64,000 nucleotides of DNA from NCBI RefSeq assembly GCF_000712075.1, contig NZ_JONW01000007.1:248001-312000 (forward strand). Direction: 5' to 3'. A program made the position numbers and the translations under genes. This stretch comes from Caulobacter sp. UNC358MFTsu5.1. Its GTDB lineage: Bacteria > Pseudomonadota > Alphaproteobacteria > Caulobacterales > Caulobacteraceae. Below the pieces are notes generated by a model. The model was not told the DNA's origin and searched no databases. It saw only the letters and a program-made list of their open reading frames with translations. This document shows positions 16,845 to 25,210 of this stretch, piece after piece. Position 1 is the first letter of the stretch. Each line of letters starts with the position of its first letter.

Positions 16845-17861
16845 ATGAGCAAAAGGGAACGGGCCGTCACTCTTCGGGAGGTTGCGGAGGCGGCGGGCGT
16901 GTCCGTTGCGACAGCGTCGCGCGCGTGCTCGAAGCCGCAGCTGGTGACGCCGGAAACCCGTGAGCTGGTCGCTGCGGCGATCGATCGCCTGGGCTATCGT
17001 CCCAATGTGATCGCCCAGGATCTGAAGCGCGCCTCGACGGGGGTCGTCCTGGTGGTGGTGCCCAGCCTGAGCCCGTATTTCCTGGACATCTTCCGGGGGG
17101 TGGAGGCGGCCGCCGCCGAGCTGGGCTACACCGCGCTCGTCGGCCACAGCGACCGCCGGGGCGACCGCGAGGTGGCCTTCGTCGATCGGGTCCGCAGCCG
17201 GCGCGCCGACGGCGTGATCCTCGCCACCAGCGTGGACTCCGGCGGGCTGCATTTGGGGCGTCCGCCCATGCCGCCGGTCGTCGTGGCGCTGGACGAATGC
17301 GGCGCCGGATACCTGCCCAGCGTCAGCGTCGACCACGAGGCGGCGGCGTTCGCGGCCACCTCGCATCTGCTGGCCCTGGGCCATCGGCGCATCGCCCATA
17401 TCGCCGGCGCGGCGGGGTCCAGCATGTCGGAGCATCGCCTGCAGGGGTTCCGGCGGGCCCTCGCGGCCGCGGGGACGCCCCTCGATCCGGAGCTGCTGTT
17501 CCAGGGGGATTTCACCGTCGAGGCCGGGGAGCGGGCGATGGAGCGCTTCCTGATGATCCCGCATCGGCCCACCGCCGTGTTCGCGGCGAACGACGAGATG
17601 GCGCTGGGCGCGCTGCGGGCCTGTCGACGGGCCGGCCTCAAGGCGCCGCGCGACCTGTCCATCGTCGGTTTCGACGACCAGAGAATCGCCGCCCTGACCG
17701 AACCGTCCCTGACGACGGTCGGCGTTCCGACCCTGGCGCTGGGCCGCCAGGCGATGCTGCAACTGGGCCGGATCCTGGCCGGCGAGGCCGTACAGCAAAA
17801 GCTTGTTCTGCCGACGAAATTGACCCTGAGAGCTTCGACGGGGCCGCCGCCCTCGGCGTGA
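16845..17861 (+). CDS. LacI-family transcriptional regulator (copy 2)
   Basis: 338 residues. Helix-turn-helix VTLREVAEAAGVSVATASRAC, hinge IDRLGYRPNVIAQDLKRAS, sensor domain with VVVPSLSPYFLDIFRGVE, GHRRIAHIAGA, FAANDEMALGALRA and IVGFDDQRIAALTEPSL. It shares many identical blocks with copy 1, but the recognition helix differs (ATASRAC versus ATVSRAL) and so do several ligand-pocket stretches, suggesting related but distinct operators or inducers. It has its own upstream operator-like site (16746-16757), consistent with autoregulation, and sits immediately before the oxidation operon whose promoter carries a matching site. Confidence 0.93.
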   Translation: MSKRERAVTLREVAEAAGVSVATASRACSKPQLVTPETRELVAAAIDRLGYRPNVIAQDLKRASTGVVLVVVPSLSPYFLDIFRGVEAAAAELGYTALVGHSDRRGDREVAFVDRVRSRRADGVILATSVDSGGLHLGRPPMPPVVVALDECGAGYLPSVSVDHEAAAFAATSHLLALGHRRIAHIAGAAGSSMSEHRLQGFRRALAAAGTPLDPELLFQGDFTVEAGERAMERFLMIPHRPTAVFAANDEMALGALRACRRAGLKAPRDLSIVGFDDQRIAALTEPSLTTVGVPTLALGRQAMLQLGRILAGEAVQQKLVLPTKLTLRASTGPPPSA

Positions 17862-17886
17862 AATCGACGCCGTCGCGCGGCGCCGC

Positions 17887-17920
17887 TTGACACGTGTCGA
17901 TGCAATGATAACGTTTACAT
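17887..17920 (+). promoter_or_regulatory. Promoter with overlapping LacI operator for the periplasmic oxidation operon
   Basis: TTGACA at 17887-17892 is a good -35 element; about 16 bases on, TAACGT at 17909-17914 fits a -10. A LacI-type operator, TGATAACGTTTACAT (17906-17920), covers the -10 region, so repressor binding would block polymerase. The core AACGTTTACA is the same as at 16749-16758. The lactonase ATG is 50 bases downstream. Confidence 0.6.
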
Positions 17921-17969
17921 AACGAGCTTCCGGAGCGGAGGCCTTGGTCAGTTGGGTAGGAAACACTTG

Positions 17970-19007
17970 ATGAGAGCGCGTCTTCGCGCGGCGGTCGCCG
18001 CGAGCGTTTTGGCTTTCGCCTGCGGCGGTTCGCTGGCGATGGGCGTCGGCCCGGCCCTGGCGGCCGACAGCGCGGCCGCCGAGCCTCACGTTCTGCGTCT
18101 GGATCCCGCGCTCGACGCCGTCATCCCGCCCGGCGCGACGCTCGAGAAGGTGGCCGGAGGCTTCGGCTTCGTCGAGGGACCGCTGTGGGTCGGGGGCGAG
18201 CTGCGCTTCTCGGACCTGACGGGTAACAAGCTCTACGCCCTGGGCGCCGACAACAAGGTGCGGCTGCTCCTGGACAAGTCCGGCGGACTGCAGAGCCCGC
18301 CCGCCGGCGCCTTCCAGGGGTCCAACGGCAGCGTGGTCGGCCCGGACGGCGCCATCCTGCTCGAGCAGCACGGCGCGCGGCGGATCGCGAAGGTCGGCGA
18401 CGACATGACGCTGACGCCGTTCCTGACCGGCTACGACGGCAAGCGCTTCAACAGCCCCAACGACATGGTCTATGCGCCCGACGGCGCGCTGTGGATCACC
18501 GATCCGCCCTACGGTCTGCTGGGGCAGGACAAGGATCCGGCCAAAGAGCTGCCGTTCAACGCGGTGTTCCGCTACGCCAACGGCAAGCTGACCCCGGTGA
18601 TCACCGACCTGCCGCGCCCGAACGGGATCGGGTTCTCGCCCGACGGCAAGACGCTCTACATCTCCAACTGCGAGCCGGAGATGTTCGTCAACGCCTATGA
18701 CGTGAACCCGGACGGCACGGTGTCGAACGGCCGCCGCTTCATCACCTATCCCGGCCCCAACCCGATCGACGTGCCCGACGGCCTGAAGGTCGACAGCCAG
18801 GGCAACGTCTGGACCTCGGGCCCGGGCGGCATCCGCATCATCGCCCCGAACGGCAAGGTGCTGGGCCAGCTGAAGACGTCCGACCGGGCCCAGGCCAACC
18901 TCGTGTGGGGCGGGCCGGACTGGAAGACGGCCTACATCATGGGCGCCGGAAATGTGTACCGCCTGCAACTGGCGATACCCGGCGAAGCGCCGCTGTACAG
19001 CCGATAA
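17970..19007 (+). CDS. Exported SMP-30/gluconolactonase-family lactonase
   Basis: 345 residues from the ATG at 17970, with AGG about 9 bases upstream; the frame is open to 17952. The signal peptide runs from MRARLRAAVAASVLAFACGG to PALA. The six-bladed propeller shows the metal-site residues of the family: Glu in FGFVEGPLW, Asn in FNSPNDMVYAPDG, Asn in RPNGIGFSPDG and Asp in IDVPDGLKVDSQGNV. Such enzymes open sugar lactones such as gluconolactone. This is the first gene of an operon that includes a PQQ dehydrogenase, and a lactone is the expected product of oxidising a cyclic aldose, so the two probably act in sequence in the periplasm. Confidence 0.92.
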   Translation: MRARLRAAVAASVLAFACGGSLAMGVGPALAADSAAAEPHVLRLDPALDAVIPPGATLEKVAGGFGFVEGPLWVGGELRFSDLTGNKLYALGADNKVRLLLDKSGGLQSPPAGAFQGSNGSVVGPDGAILLEQHGARRIAKVGDDMTLTPFLTGYDGKRFNSPNDMVYAPDGALWITDPPYGLLGQDKDPAKELPFNAVFRYANGKLTPVITDLPRPNGIGFSPDGKTLYISNCEPEMFVNAYDVNPDGTVSNGRRFITYPGPNPIDVPDGLKVDSQGNVWTSGPGGIRIIAPNGKVLGQLKTSDRAQANLVWGGPDWKTAYIMGAGNVYRLQLAIPGEAPLYSR

Positions 19008-19034
19008 TCACAAGAACAAGAAAGGGTTGGGAGG

Positions 19035-19463
19035 ATGTCTATGAACCGTCGCAAAGCCATGGGCGTGGCCGCCAAGGCCGCTGTCGTCATCGCCGCCGTC
19101 GGCGCGGGCGCCGGCGTGGGGCGGGCCTCGGCCCAAGCCAAGACCAAGCCGATCGTGCTCTACTGCGATCTGAAGGTCGATCCCGCCCGCGAGCAGGAGA
19201 TGCTCAAGCACTTCCACGAGAAGTTCAAACCGGCCGGAGCCAAGTTCAAGGGCTTCATCGATCTGAAGATGCTGAAGCTGCGCACCCTGATCCAGGGCGA
19301 CAAGCTGCCGGACGGCGTCAACTACCGCTTCCAGCTGACCTATGAGAACGAGGAACTGCGGCAGATCTGGATCCACTCCACGACCCACGCCGAGCTATGG
19401 CCGGGGATCGAAAACACCCTGACCGACAAGAATTTCCACGTCTCCCTGTTCGACGAAGTCTGA
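19035..19463 (+). CDS. Small exported protein, antibiotic-biosynthesis-monooxygenase-like fold
   Basis: 142 residues. The N-terminus MSMNRRKAMGVAAKAAVVIAA looks like a Tat-type signal (RR followed by a hydrophobic run). The mature part (KPIVLYCDLKVDPAREQEML, then FKGFIDLKMLKL, YRFQLTYENEELRQIW) has the strand-helix pattern of the dimeric alpha/beta barrel ABM superfamily. No catalytic residues can be assigned. The next gene begins 26 bases on, and 27 bases separate it from the lactonase, so it belongs to the operon. It could be a small oxygenase, isomerase or binding protein in the pathway. ATGs at 19035 and 19041 are both possible. Confidence 0.7.
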   Translation: MSMNRRKAMGVAAKAAVVIAAVGAGAGVGRASAQAKTKPIVLYCDLKVDPAREQEMLKHFHEKFKPAGAKFKGFIDLKMLKLRTLIQGDKLPDGVNYRFQLTYENEELRQIWIHSTTHAELWPGIENTLTDKNFHVSLFDEV

Positions 19464-19489
19464 CCGGGCCGATGGGTGGGAGCAGTGTC

Positions 19490-20809
19490 ATGAGCGCATC
19501 GAAGGTCGGCGGCGTCCGGTGGACGCTGGTGTTCTGGATGTTCGTGGTCGCCGCGGTCTCGTACCTCGACCGCAACAACATCTCGATCGCCGCAGCCATG
19601 ATCCAGAAGGATTTCGGCCTCACCAACCTCCAGCTCGGCGGCGTGTTCAGCGCCTTCGTGATGGGCTACGCCTTCACCCAGCCCGTGGCCGGCCGCATCG
19701 CCGACCGCTTCGGCCCTTACCGCGTGATCGCGGTGGGCATCGTCTGGTGGAGCGTGCTGACGGCGCTGACCGCCGCGGTGCCTTCGGGGCTGACCTTCTC
19801 GCTGACCTTGCTGATGATCGTCCGGTTCGTGCTGGGCGTGGGCGAGGCCGTGATCTTCCCCGCCAGCAACCGCCTGGTGGCCACCTGGGTGCCCCGGTCG
19901 GAGCGCGGCCTGGCCAACGGCGTGATCTTCGCGGGCGTCGGGATCGGCGCGGGCGTGGCCCCGCCGCTGATCACCCACCTGATGCTCGCGCATGGTTGGC
20001 GCTCGGCCTTCTATGTGACCGCCGTGGTGGGTGTGGCCGTCCTGGCCGCGTGGCTGGTCTTCGTCCGGGATCGTCCCGAGCACCATCGTTCGGTCGGCGC
20101 GGCCGAGGCGGCCTACATCCGCCAGGGCGCCGGTCATGGCGTCGCCGCGGCCCGGCCCGCGCCGTGGCTGAAGATCGTGAAGGATCGCCAGGTGGCGCTG
20201 CTGACGCTCAGCTACTTCACCTACGGCTACGTCGCGTACATCTTCTTCACCTGGTTCTTCAAATACCTGTCCAGCGTCCGGGGCCTGGATCTGAAGGCCA
20301 GCGCGATCTACGGCATGCTGCCGTTCCTGGCGATGGCGGTGTGTTCGCCGCTGGGCGGCTGGATCGCCGACCGCCTGACGCCCCGGTTCGGCAAGCGGAT
20401 CGGCCGCTGCTGGACCGCCGCCTTCGCCCTGGCCCTGTCGGCCGTGTTCGTGGCCCTGGCCACCCAGGTCGCCGACGCCCGACTGGCCAGCCTGTTCCTG
20501 GCCGGCGGGGCAGGGGCCCTCTACCTGTCGCAGAGCGCCTACTGGACCCTGTCGGCCGACATCGGCGGCGGTTCCGCCGGCTCGGTCTCGGGACTGATGA
20601 ACATGGGCAACCAGCTGGGCGGCGTCGTCACCGCCTCGCTGACTCCGCTCCTGGCCGATCGCTTCGGCTGGACCGCCTCGTTCGTCTTCGCCGCGGTGCT
20701 GTGCCTGGCCGGCGCCCTGGCCTGGCTGTTCATCGACCCCGACGCCCCTCTGTCGGAAGCCGACCTGGGCGCCGCGCCCGCCCTGAAAACCAAACCGTCC
20801 GTCGTCTGA
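19490..20809 (+). CDS. MFS transporter, ACS (anion:cation symporter) family
   Basis: 439 residues from the ATG at 19490; the frame continues to 19397, but that part overlaps the upstream gene and has no RBS. Twelve membrane segments are expected. The first helix carries VSYLDRNNISIAAAMIQKDF, the ACS-family signature seen in hexuronate, galactonate, tartrate and phthalate permeases; the loop 2-3 motif is GRIADRFGP and a second copy is GGWIADRL. Members take up organic anions by proton symport. In this operon it would carry the acid made by the PQQ dehydrogenase and lactonase from periplasm to cytoplasm. The precise substrate is unknown. Confidence 0.92.
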   Translation: MSASKVGGVRWTLVFWMFVVAAVSYLDRNNISIAAAMIQKDFGLTNLQLGGVFSAFVMGYAFTQPVAGRIADRFGPYRVIAVGIVWWSVLTALTAAVPSGLTFSLTLLMIVRFVLGVGEAVIFPASNRLVATWVPRSERGLANGVIFAGVGIGAGVAPPLITHLMLAHGWRSAFYVTAVVGVAVLAAWLVFVRDRPEHHRSVGAAEAAYIRQGAGHGVAAARPAPWLKIVKDRQVALLTLSYFTYGYVAYIFFTWFFKYLSSVRGLDLKASAIYGMLPFLAMAVCSPLGGWIADRLTPRFGKRIGRCWTAAFALALSAVFVALATQVADARLASLFLAGGAGALYLSQSAYWTLSADIGGGSAGSVSGLMNMGNQLGGVVTASLTPLLADRFGWTASFVFAAVLCLAGALAWLFIDPDAPLSEADLGAAPALKTKPSVV

Positions 20810-20838
20810 TTATGTCCCGCGTTCACAGGACCCGCCGC

Positions 20839-22869
20839 ATGTCGCCTTCCGTCAAATCCCTGTTCGTCGCGATGCTCCTGGCGGGCGTCTCGGGCACGGC
20901 CGCGATGGCCCAGAGCGCCACGGACTGGCCGAACTACGGCTATGACGCCGGCGGCACCCGGTTCTCGCCGCTGAAGCAGATCACCCCGGCCAACGTCTCG
21001 CGCCTGAAGCCGGCCTGGTCGTACGACATGCGTCCCGCCGATGTGCCCAAGCCCGATATCGAGGACCTGAAGGCCCGCGCCCAGCGCAACTGGATCGCCC
21101 AGGCCGGCGTGCGGCCGATGCCGATGCCCGGCGGGGTCAAGCCGCCGCCCGGGACGGCGACGCCCCCGGTCCCCGGCGGCATGGGCGCGCCGCCCGTGCC
21201 CAGCTCGGCCAGCGAGTTCACGCCCCTGGTCGTCAACGGCACGATGTACCTGTCGACCTCGTTCGGCCGCGTGGTCGCCCTCGATCCGGTGACGGGCAAG
21301 GAGAAGTGGGTCTTCCGCCTGCCGCACGACGAGATGATCTCCAGCGGCCGGGCCGTGCGGGGCTTCCACTACTGGCCCGGCGACAAGGCCAACGGCCCGC
21401 GCCTGGTGATCGTCACCGCGAACCTGAAGCTGTTCACGCTGGACCCGGCGACGGGCAAGCTCAACAGCACCTTCGGCGACGGCGGGGTGCTGAGCCTGCG
21501 CACGCCGGACGTGCTGGGCAATTATCCCAACGGCCAGCTCAGCGCCGACGCCTTTCCGGTCATGTATAAGAACGTGGTCATCGTCGGCTCGCGCGGTCAG
21601 GAGAACCCGCCGCAGGGCCCGCGCGGCGACGTGCGCGGCGTCGACGTGATCACCGGCAAGACCCTGTGGAAGTTCAACGCCATCCCCGAGCCTGGCGAGC
21701 CGAACTTCGGCACCTGGCAGGGCGACAGCTGGAAGAACGTCGCCGGGGTCAACACCTGGAACATGCTGACCGTCGACGAGGCGCGCGGCGTCGTCTACCT
21801 GCCGTTCGCCACGCCCGCCTTCGACCGCGACGGCCGCGGCCGCATCGGCGACGGCCTCTACGGCACCTCGCTGGTGGCCGTCGACGCCGCGACCGGCAAG
21901 TACATCTGGCACTTCCAGACCGTGCACCACGACCTGTGGGACAACGACATGCCGGCCGCGCCCACGCTGATGGACGTGAAGATGGGCGGCAAGGTGATCC
22001 CGGCGGTGGCGGCGATCAACAAGTCGACGATCCTGTTCATCCTGGACCGCACCACCGGCAAGCCGCTGTTCAAGGTCAACGAGACGCCGGTGCCGGCCAG
22101 CCACGTGCCGGGCGAGGTGGCCTCGCCGACCCAACCGATCCCGGTCAAGCCGCCCCCGCTGGCCAAGCAGGGCGTCGACCTGGACAAGGACATCTCGGAC
22201 ATCACCCCCGAGCACGAGGCCTTCTGCAGGAAGCTGGTCGCCGACAACCGCATGGTCGGCACCACCATGTACACGCCGGTCGGCTTCAACGAGGCCACGG
22301 TGACCTTCCCGGGCACCGGCGGCGGGGTCAATTGGGGCGGCGGCGCCTTCGACAAGGCCAACGGCAACTTCGTCATCAACGTCACCAACCAGGGCAGCCT
22401 TCAGTTCCTGGCCTTCGCCCCCGACGGCAAGCTGCAGCTGACAACCTCCGCCAACAGCTGGTTCGCCGACGTGCGCGACGGCGGCATGCAGTGCCAGAAG
22501 GGACCGTGGGGCGAACTGGTGGCGGTCAACGTCTCGACCGGAGACATCGCCTGGCGCACGACCCTGGGCGTGACCGACAAGCTGCCGGCCGACAAGCGCC
22601 TGACGGGACGTCCCAATGTGGGCGGGCCGATCGTGACCGCCGGCGGGCTGATCTTCATCGCCGCCACCGACGACAAGCGCTTCCGCGCCTTCGACGCCAA
22701 GACCGGCAAGCAGGTCTGGGAGGCCCCGCTGGCCGCCTCGGGCCACGCCACCCCGATGACCTACAAGGGGCGCGACGGAAAGCAGTACGTGTCGCTGGTG
22801 GCCACCGGCGGCTCCTATATCGGCTCGCCCAACACCAGCGACCTGCTGGTGACCTACGCCCTTCAGTAA
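20839..22869 (+). CDS. Periplasmic PQQ-dependent dehydrogenase (quinoprotein)
   Basis: 676 residues from the ATG at 20839, with AGGA about 8 bases before; an upstream ATG at 20812 has no RBS. Signal peptide MSPSVKSLFVAMLLAGVSG..AMAQ. Propeller features include DWPNYGYDAGGTRFSPLKQI, VVALDPVTGKEKWVF, HHDLWDNDMPAAPTL and GGPIVTAGGLIFIAATDD, most like the glucose/quinate dehydrogenase branch, but without the N-terminal membrane domain of Gcd. A proline/glycine-rich insert lies at about residues 93-124 (PMPMPGGV, PPPGTATPPVPGG). It should oxidise an alcohol or aldose and reduce a cytochrome c; the next gene encodes one. PQQ synthesis genes are not in the window. Confidence 0.92.
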   Translation: MSPSVKSLFVAMLLAGVSGTAAMAQSATDWPNYGYDAGGTRFSPLKQITPANVSRLKPAWSYDMRPADVPKPDIEDLKARAQRNWIAQAGVRPMPMPGGVKPPPGTATPPVPGGMGAPPVPSSASEFTPLVVNGTMYLSTSFGRVVALDPVTGKEKWVFRLPHDEMISSGRAVRGFHYWPGDKANGPRLVIVTANLKLFTLDPATGKLNSTFGDGGVLSLRTPDVLGNYPNGQLSADAFPVMYKNVVIVGSRGQENPPQGPRGDVRGVDVITGKTLWKFNAIPEPGEPNFGTWQGDSWKNVAGVNTWNMLTVDEARGVVYLPFATPAFDRDGRGRIGDGLYGTSLVAVDAATGKYIWHFQTVHHDLWDNDMPAAPTLMDVKMGGKVIPAVAAINKSTILFILDRTTGKPLFKVNETPVPASHVPGEVASPTQPIPVKPPPLAKQGVDLDKDISDITPEHEAFCRKLVADNRMVGTTMYTPVGFNEATVTFPGTGGGVNWGGGAFDKANGNFVINVTNQGSLQFLAFAPDGKLQLTTSANSWFADVRDGGMQCQKGPWGELVAVNVSTGDIAWRTTLGVTDKLPADKRLTGRPNVGGPIVTAGGLIFIAATDDKRFRAFDAKTGKQVWEAPLAASGHATPMTYKGRDGKQYVSLVATGGSYIGSPNTSDLLVTYALQ

Positions 22870-22893
22870 CCGCTTGATCCCACGAGGCGCCTT

Positions 22894-23256
22894 ATGTCGA
22901 TCCGAAACGTTCTCGCCGCCGCCGTCCTGACCTCGGTCCTGTTCAGCTGGGCCAGCGCCCAGACGGTGACCCCGGCGCCGCAAACCGCCTCGCCGGCGCC
23001 GGACGCCCAGGCCGCCACGCCCCCGCCGCCGGCGTTTCCGGAGGCGCCGGCCCGCAGCGGCAAGGACATCCTCGAAAGCTCGTGCACGGGCTGCCACGAC
23101 CTGGGCGTCCTGACCGCCACGCCCCACGCCGCCGAGGAGTGGCCCGGCGTCCTCAAGCGCATGGTCGGCAACGGCCTGAACATCACGCCCAGCGACCTGA
23201 GCACCGTCCAGGCCTACCTGGTCGAGCACTATTCGGCCGAGCCTGGCGCCCACTAG
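22894..23256 (+). CDS. Exported c-type cytochrome
   Basis: 120 residues with a signal peptide (MSIRNVLAAAVLTSVLFSWASAQ), a Pro/Ala-rich linker and one haem-binding CTGCH motif at about residues 64-68. The C-terminal part (WPGVLKRMVGNGLNITPSD, YLVEHYS) fits a minimal class I cytochrome domain; the Met of RMVGNG may be the sixth ligand. It starts 24 bases after the PQQ dehydrogenase stop and is the natural electron acceptor for it. Confidence 0.88.
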   Translation: MSIRNVLAAAVLTSVLFSWASAQTVTPAPQTASPAPDAQAATPPPPAFPEAPARSGKDILESSCTGCHDLGVLTATPHAAEEWPGVLKRMVGNGLNITPSDLSTVQAYLVEHYSAEPGAH

Positions 23257-23299
23257 CCGTCGCCCGTCCACCTTCCGTTTCAAGCCCCAGGGGGCCTCG

Positions 23300-24301
23300 A
23301 TGAAGACCTTGCTGCTCGGCCTGTTGGCCGCCACCGCCCTGGGCGGCGCCGTTCAGGCTCAAGCCCCGGCGTCGCCGGCCGCCCCGGCCTCGGCGCCGGC
23401 GCTGATCCGCGAGCCGCCGTCGAACCTGCAGACGGGCCTGGACATCGACCGCTTCATCGGCGACCCGGCGCGCTCGATCACCCGCATCGCGCGCGACGCC
23501 ATCATGACGCGGAAGATCCTGACGGCCGGCGACCCCGGTCAGCCTGGTCCCGACGGCGCGGTCCTGCGCTACCGCAAGGAGGTCGTGCTGGGAACGATCC
23601 AGCCGGGCGAGGCCTCGACCCTGAACGGCGTGCCCGAGCAGCAGATCATCTACGTCACCCACGGCCAGGGGCGGCTGGACGACGGCGTCAGGGCCTGGGA
23701 CCTCAAGCCGGGCTACGCGATGCTGATCCCGCCCGGCGCGGTCCATCGCCTGGCCAGCGTCGGCGACGCGCCGCTGGAGATGATCATGATGTCGACCGCC
23801 TCGCCGCCGACGCCGGCGGGGGGCGAGATCCTGGTGCGCGACACCGCCAAGATCCTCTACATCGAGCAGGGCGTGCACTGGACCAACATGTCCAAGTCGC
23901 CGTTCAGCGATCTCGGCGAGCGGTTCCTGATCGTCTACATGGGCCCGATGACCGTCGCGGGCGCCCACGCCCACACGCCCGAGACCGAGGAGGGCTGGGT
24001 CAAGATCACCGACGGCCCGACCTTCATGCAGGTGGGCAGCGAGATCCGCCGCTGGCCCGCGAACGTCGGCCTGCTGTCGCCCAACAACGGCCAGACCGTC
24101 CACGCCGCGATCAACACCGGCGACAAGGTGGAGTCCTGGTTCTACTTCCAGGGCCGTCCGGCCACCGCGCCCCAGGCCCCGACCAACGGCCCGCGCTCGC
24201 CGCTGGGCGGCCGCGTCTGGACGCCCGAGATCGCCCAGTCCGCCATCGACGCCACCGTCGCGCCGCACGCGCTGACGGCCGCGCCGGCCAAGCGTAAGTA
24301 G
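23300..24301 (+). CDS. Exported bicupin protein
   Basis: 333 residues. A signal peptide (MKTLLLGLLAATALGGAVQAQA) and an Ala/Pro linker are followed by two cupin-like halves. The first (IIYVTHGQGRLDDGVRAW, LIPPGAVHRLAS) lacks the HxH metal motif. The second keeps it in GAHAHTPETEEGWVKITDG, followed by NNGQTVHAAINTG, so one metal site is likely. Cupins include sugar isomerases, lyases and dioxygenases; the reaction here cannot be fixed. It sits between the cytochrome and the FAH-fold gene in one operon, and export places it with the periplasmic enzymes. Confidence 0.82.
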   Translation: MKTLLLGLLAATALGGAVQAQAPASPAAPASAPALIREPPSNLQTGLDIDRFIGDPARSITRIARDAIMTRKILTAGDPGQPGPDGAVLRYRKEVVLGTIQPGEASTLNGVPEQQIIYVTHGQGRLDDGVRAWDLKPGYAMLIPPGAVHRLASVGDAPLEMIMMSTASPPTPAGGEILVRDTAKILYIEQGVHWTNMSKSPFSDLGERFLIVYMGPMTVAGAHAHTPETEEGWVKITDGPTFMQVGSEIRRWPANVGLLSPNNGQTVHAAINTGDKVESWFYFQGRPATAPQAPTNGPRSPLGGRVWTPEIAQSAIDATVAPHALTAAPAKRK

Positions 24302-24315
24302 GGGAGGCGGGTCTC

Positions 24316-25209
24316 TTGCGCAGCCCTTCGGCCATGTCTGGATTGGGACGCCTGATCGGGGTGTTGACGGCCGCCGCCGGTCTTTCCGCGGCGACGTCTG
24401 CGCTCGCGGCGCCATGTCCGGCCCAGCCGAAGGCCGCCGAGGTCGCCGGCCTGTGGCGCACGCTCACGCCGATCCCGCCCCTGGACATCCAGGGCGAGGC
24501 TCAGGCGATCTGTTTCCGCAAGGCCTTCGTCGCCGCCCTGGCTCCGGATCTGGGGCCGCGCGTCGGCTACAAGGTCGGCATGTTCAGCGCCGCCGCCCGC
24601 AAGGCGTTCGGCATCGAGCGGCCGCGGTTCGGCGAGCTCTACGCCAAGATGATCCTGCCGGAAGGTCAGGTCGCGCCGGCCGCGTTCGGGGTCGGCGGCG
24701 TCTGGGAATCCGACCTTCTGCTGGTCGTCGGCGACGACAGCCTGAACGAGGCGACGACGCGCGAAGAGGCCTATCGGGCCCTGCGCGGCTTCAAGCCCTT
24801 CATCGAGCTGACCAGCCGCAACTATGCCGATGGCTTCAAGCCCGGCGCCGACCAGATCGCCGCCCTGGACGTGGGCGCGCGCCTCGGCGTCGCGGGGCGG
24901 GAATATCCGCTGGCCCAGACGCCGGAGGGCATGGCGGCGCTGGAAAACCTTTCGATCGACGCGATCGTCAAGGACGCGAACGGCGAGCGGATCGAACAGG
25001 CGGTCGCGCGCGAGACCCTGGGCGACCTGCTCGACATCGCCCTGTTCGCCCGTGACGCGGTGCGCGCCGAGGGCGGGCGGCTGCGTCCCGGCGACGTCGT
25101 GAGCGTCGGCGTCTTCACCCCCGCCCACGCGCCCGCGCCCGGGCAGGTCGTCACCGTTCGCTATCATCTTCTGGCTCGGCCGGTCGATGTCTCGGTGGAG
25201 TTCCGCTGA
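24316..25209 (+). CDS. Exported FAH-fold protein, 2-keto-4-pentenoate hydratase-like
   Basis: 297 residues from a TTG at 24316 with a strong GGGAGG about 8 bases upstream; an ATG at 24334 is the alternative. A signal peptide (LIGVLTAAAGLSAATSALA) precedes a fumarylacetoacetate hydrolase/hydratase domain: RVGYKVGMFS, FGELYAKMIL, GVWESDLLLVV, FIELTSRNYAD and GRLRPGDVVSVGVF. The E-x-D of WESD and the Glu of FIELTSR match metal ligands of the hydratase family. Family members normally act in the cytoplasm on 2-keto-enoic acids; an exported version is unusual and suggests the whole pathway runs in the periplasm. Confidence 0.8.
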   Translation: MRSPSAMSGLGRLIGVLTAAAGLSAATSALAAPCPAQPKAAEVAGLWRTLTPIPPLDIQGEAQAICFRKAFVAALAPDLGPRVGYKVGMFSAAARKAFGIERPRFGELYAKMILPEGQVAPAAFGVGGVWESDLLLVVGDDSLNEATTREEAYRALRGFKPFIELTSRNYADGFKPGADQIAALDVGARLGVAGREYPLAQTPEGMAALENLSIDAIVKDANGERIEQAVARETLGDLLDIALFARDAVRAEGGRLRPGDVVSVGVFTPAHAPAPGQVVTVRYHLLARPVDVSVEFR

Positions 25210-25210
25210 G

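Noticed and set aside
20539..23334. 931-codon open frame on the minus strand over the PQQ dehydrogenase
   Set aside because: Spans several real genes and gaps, has no motifs, and shows His/Gly/Arg-rich shadow composition.
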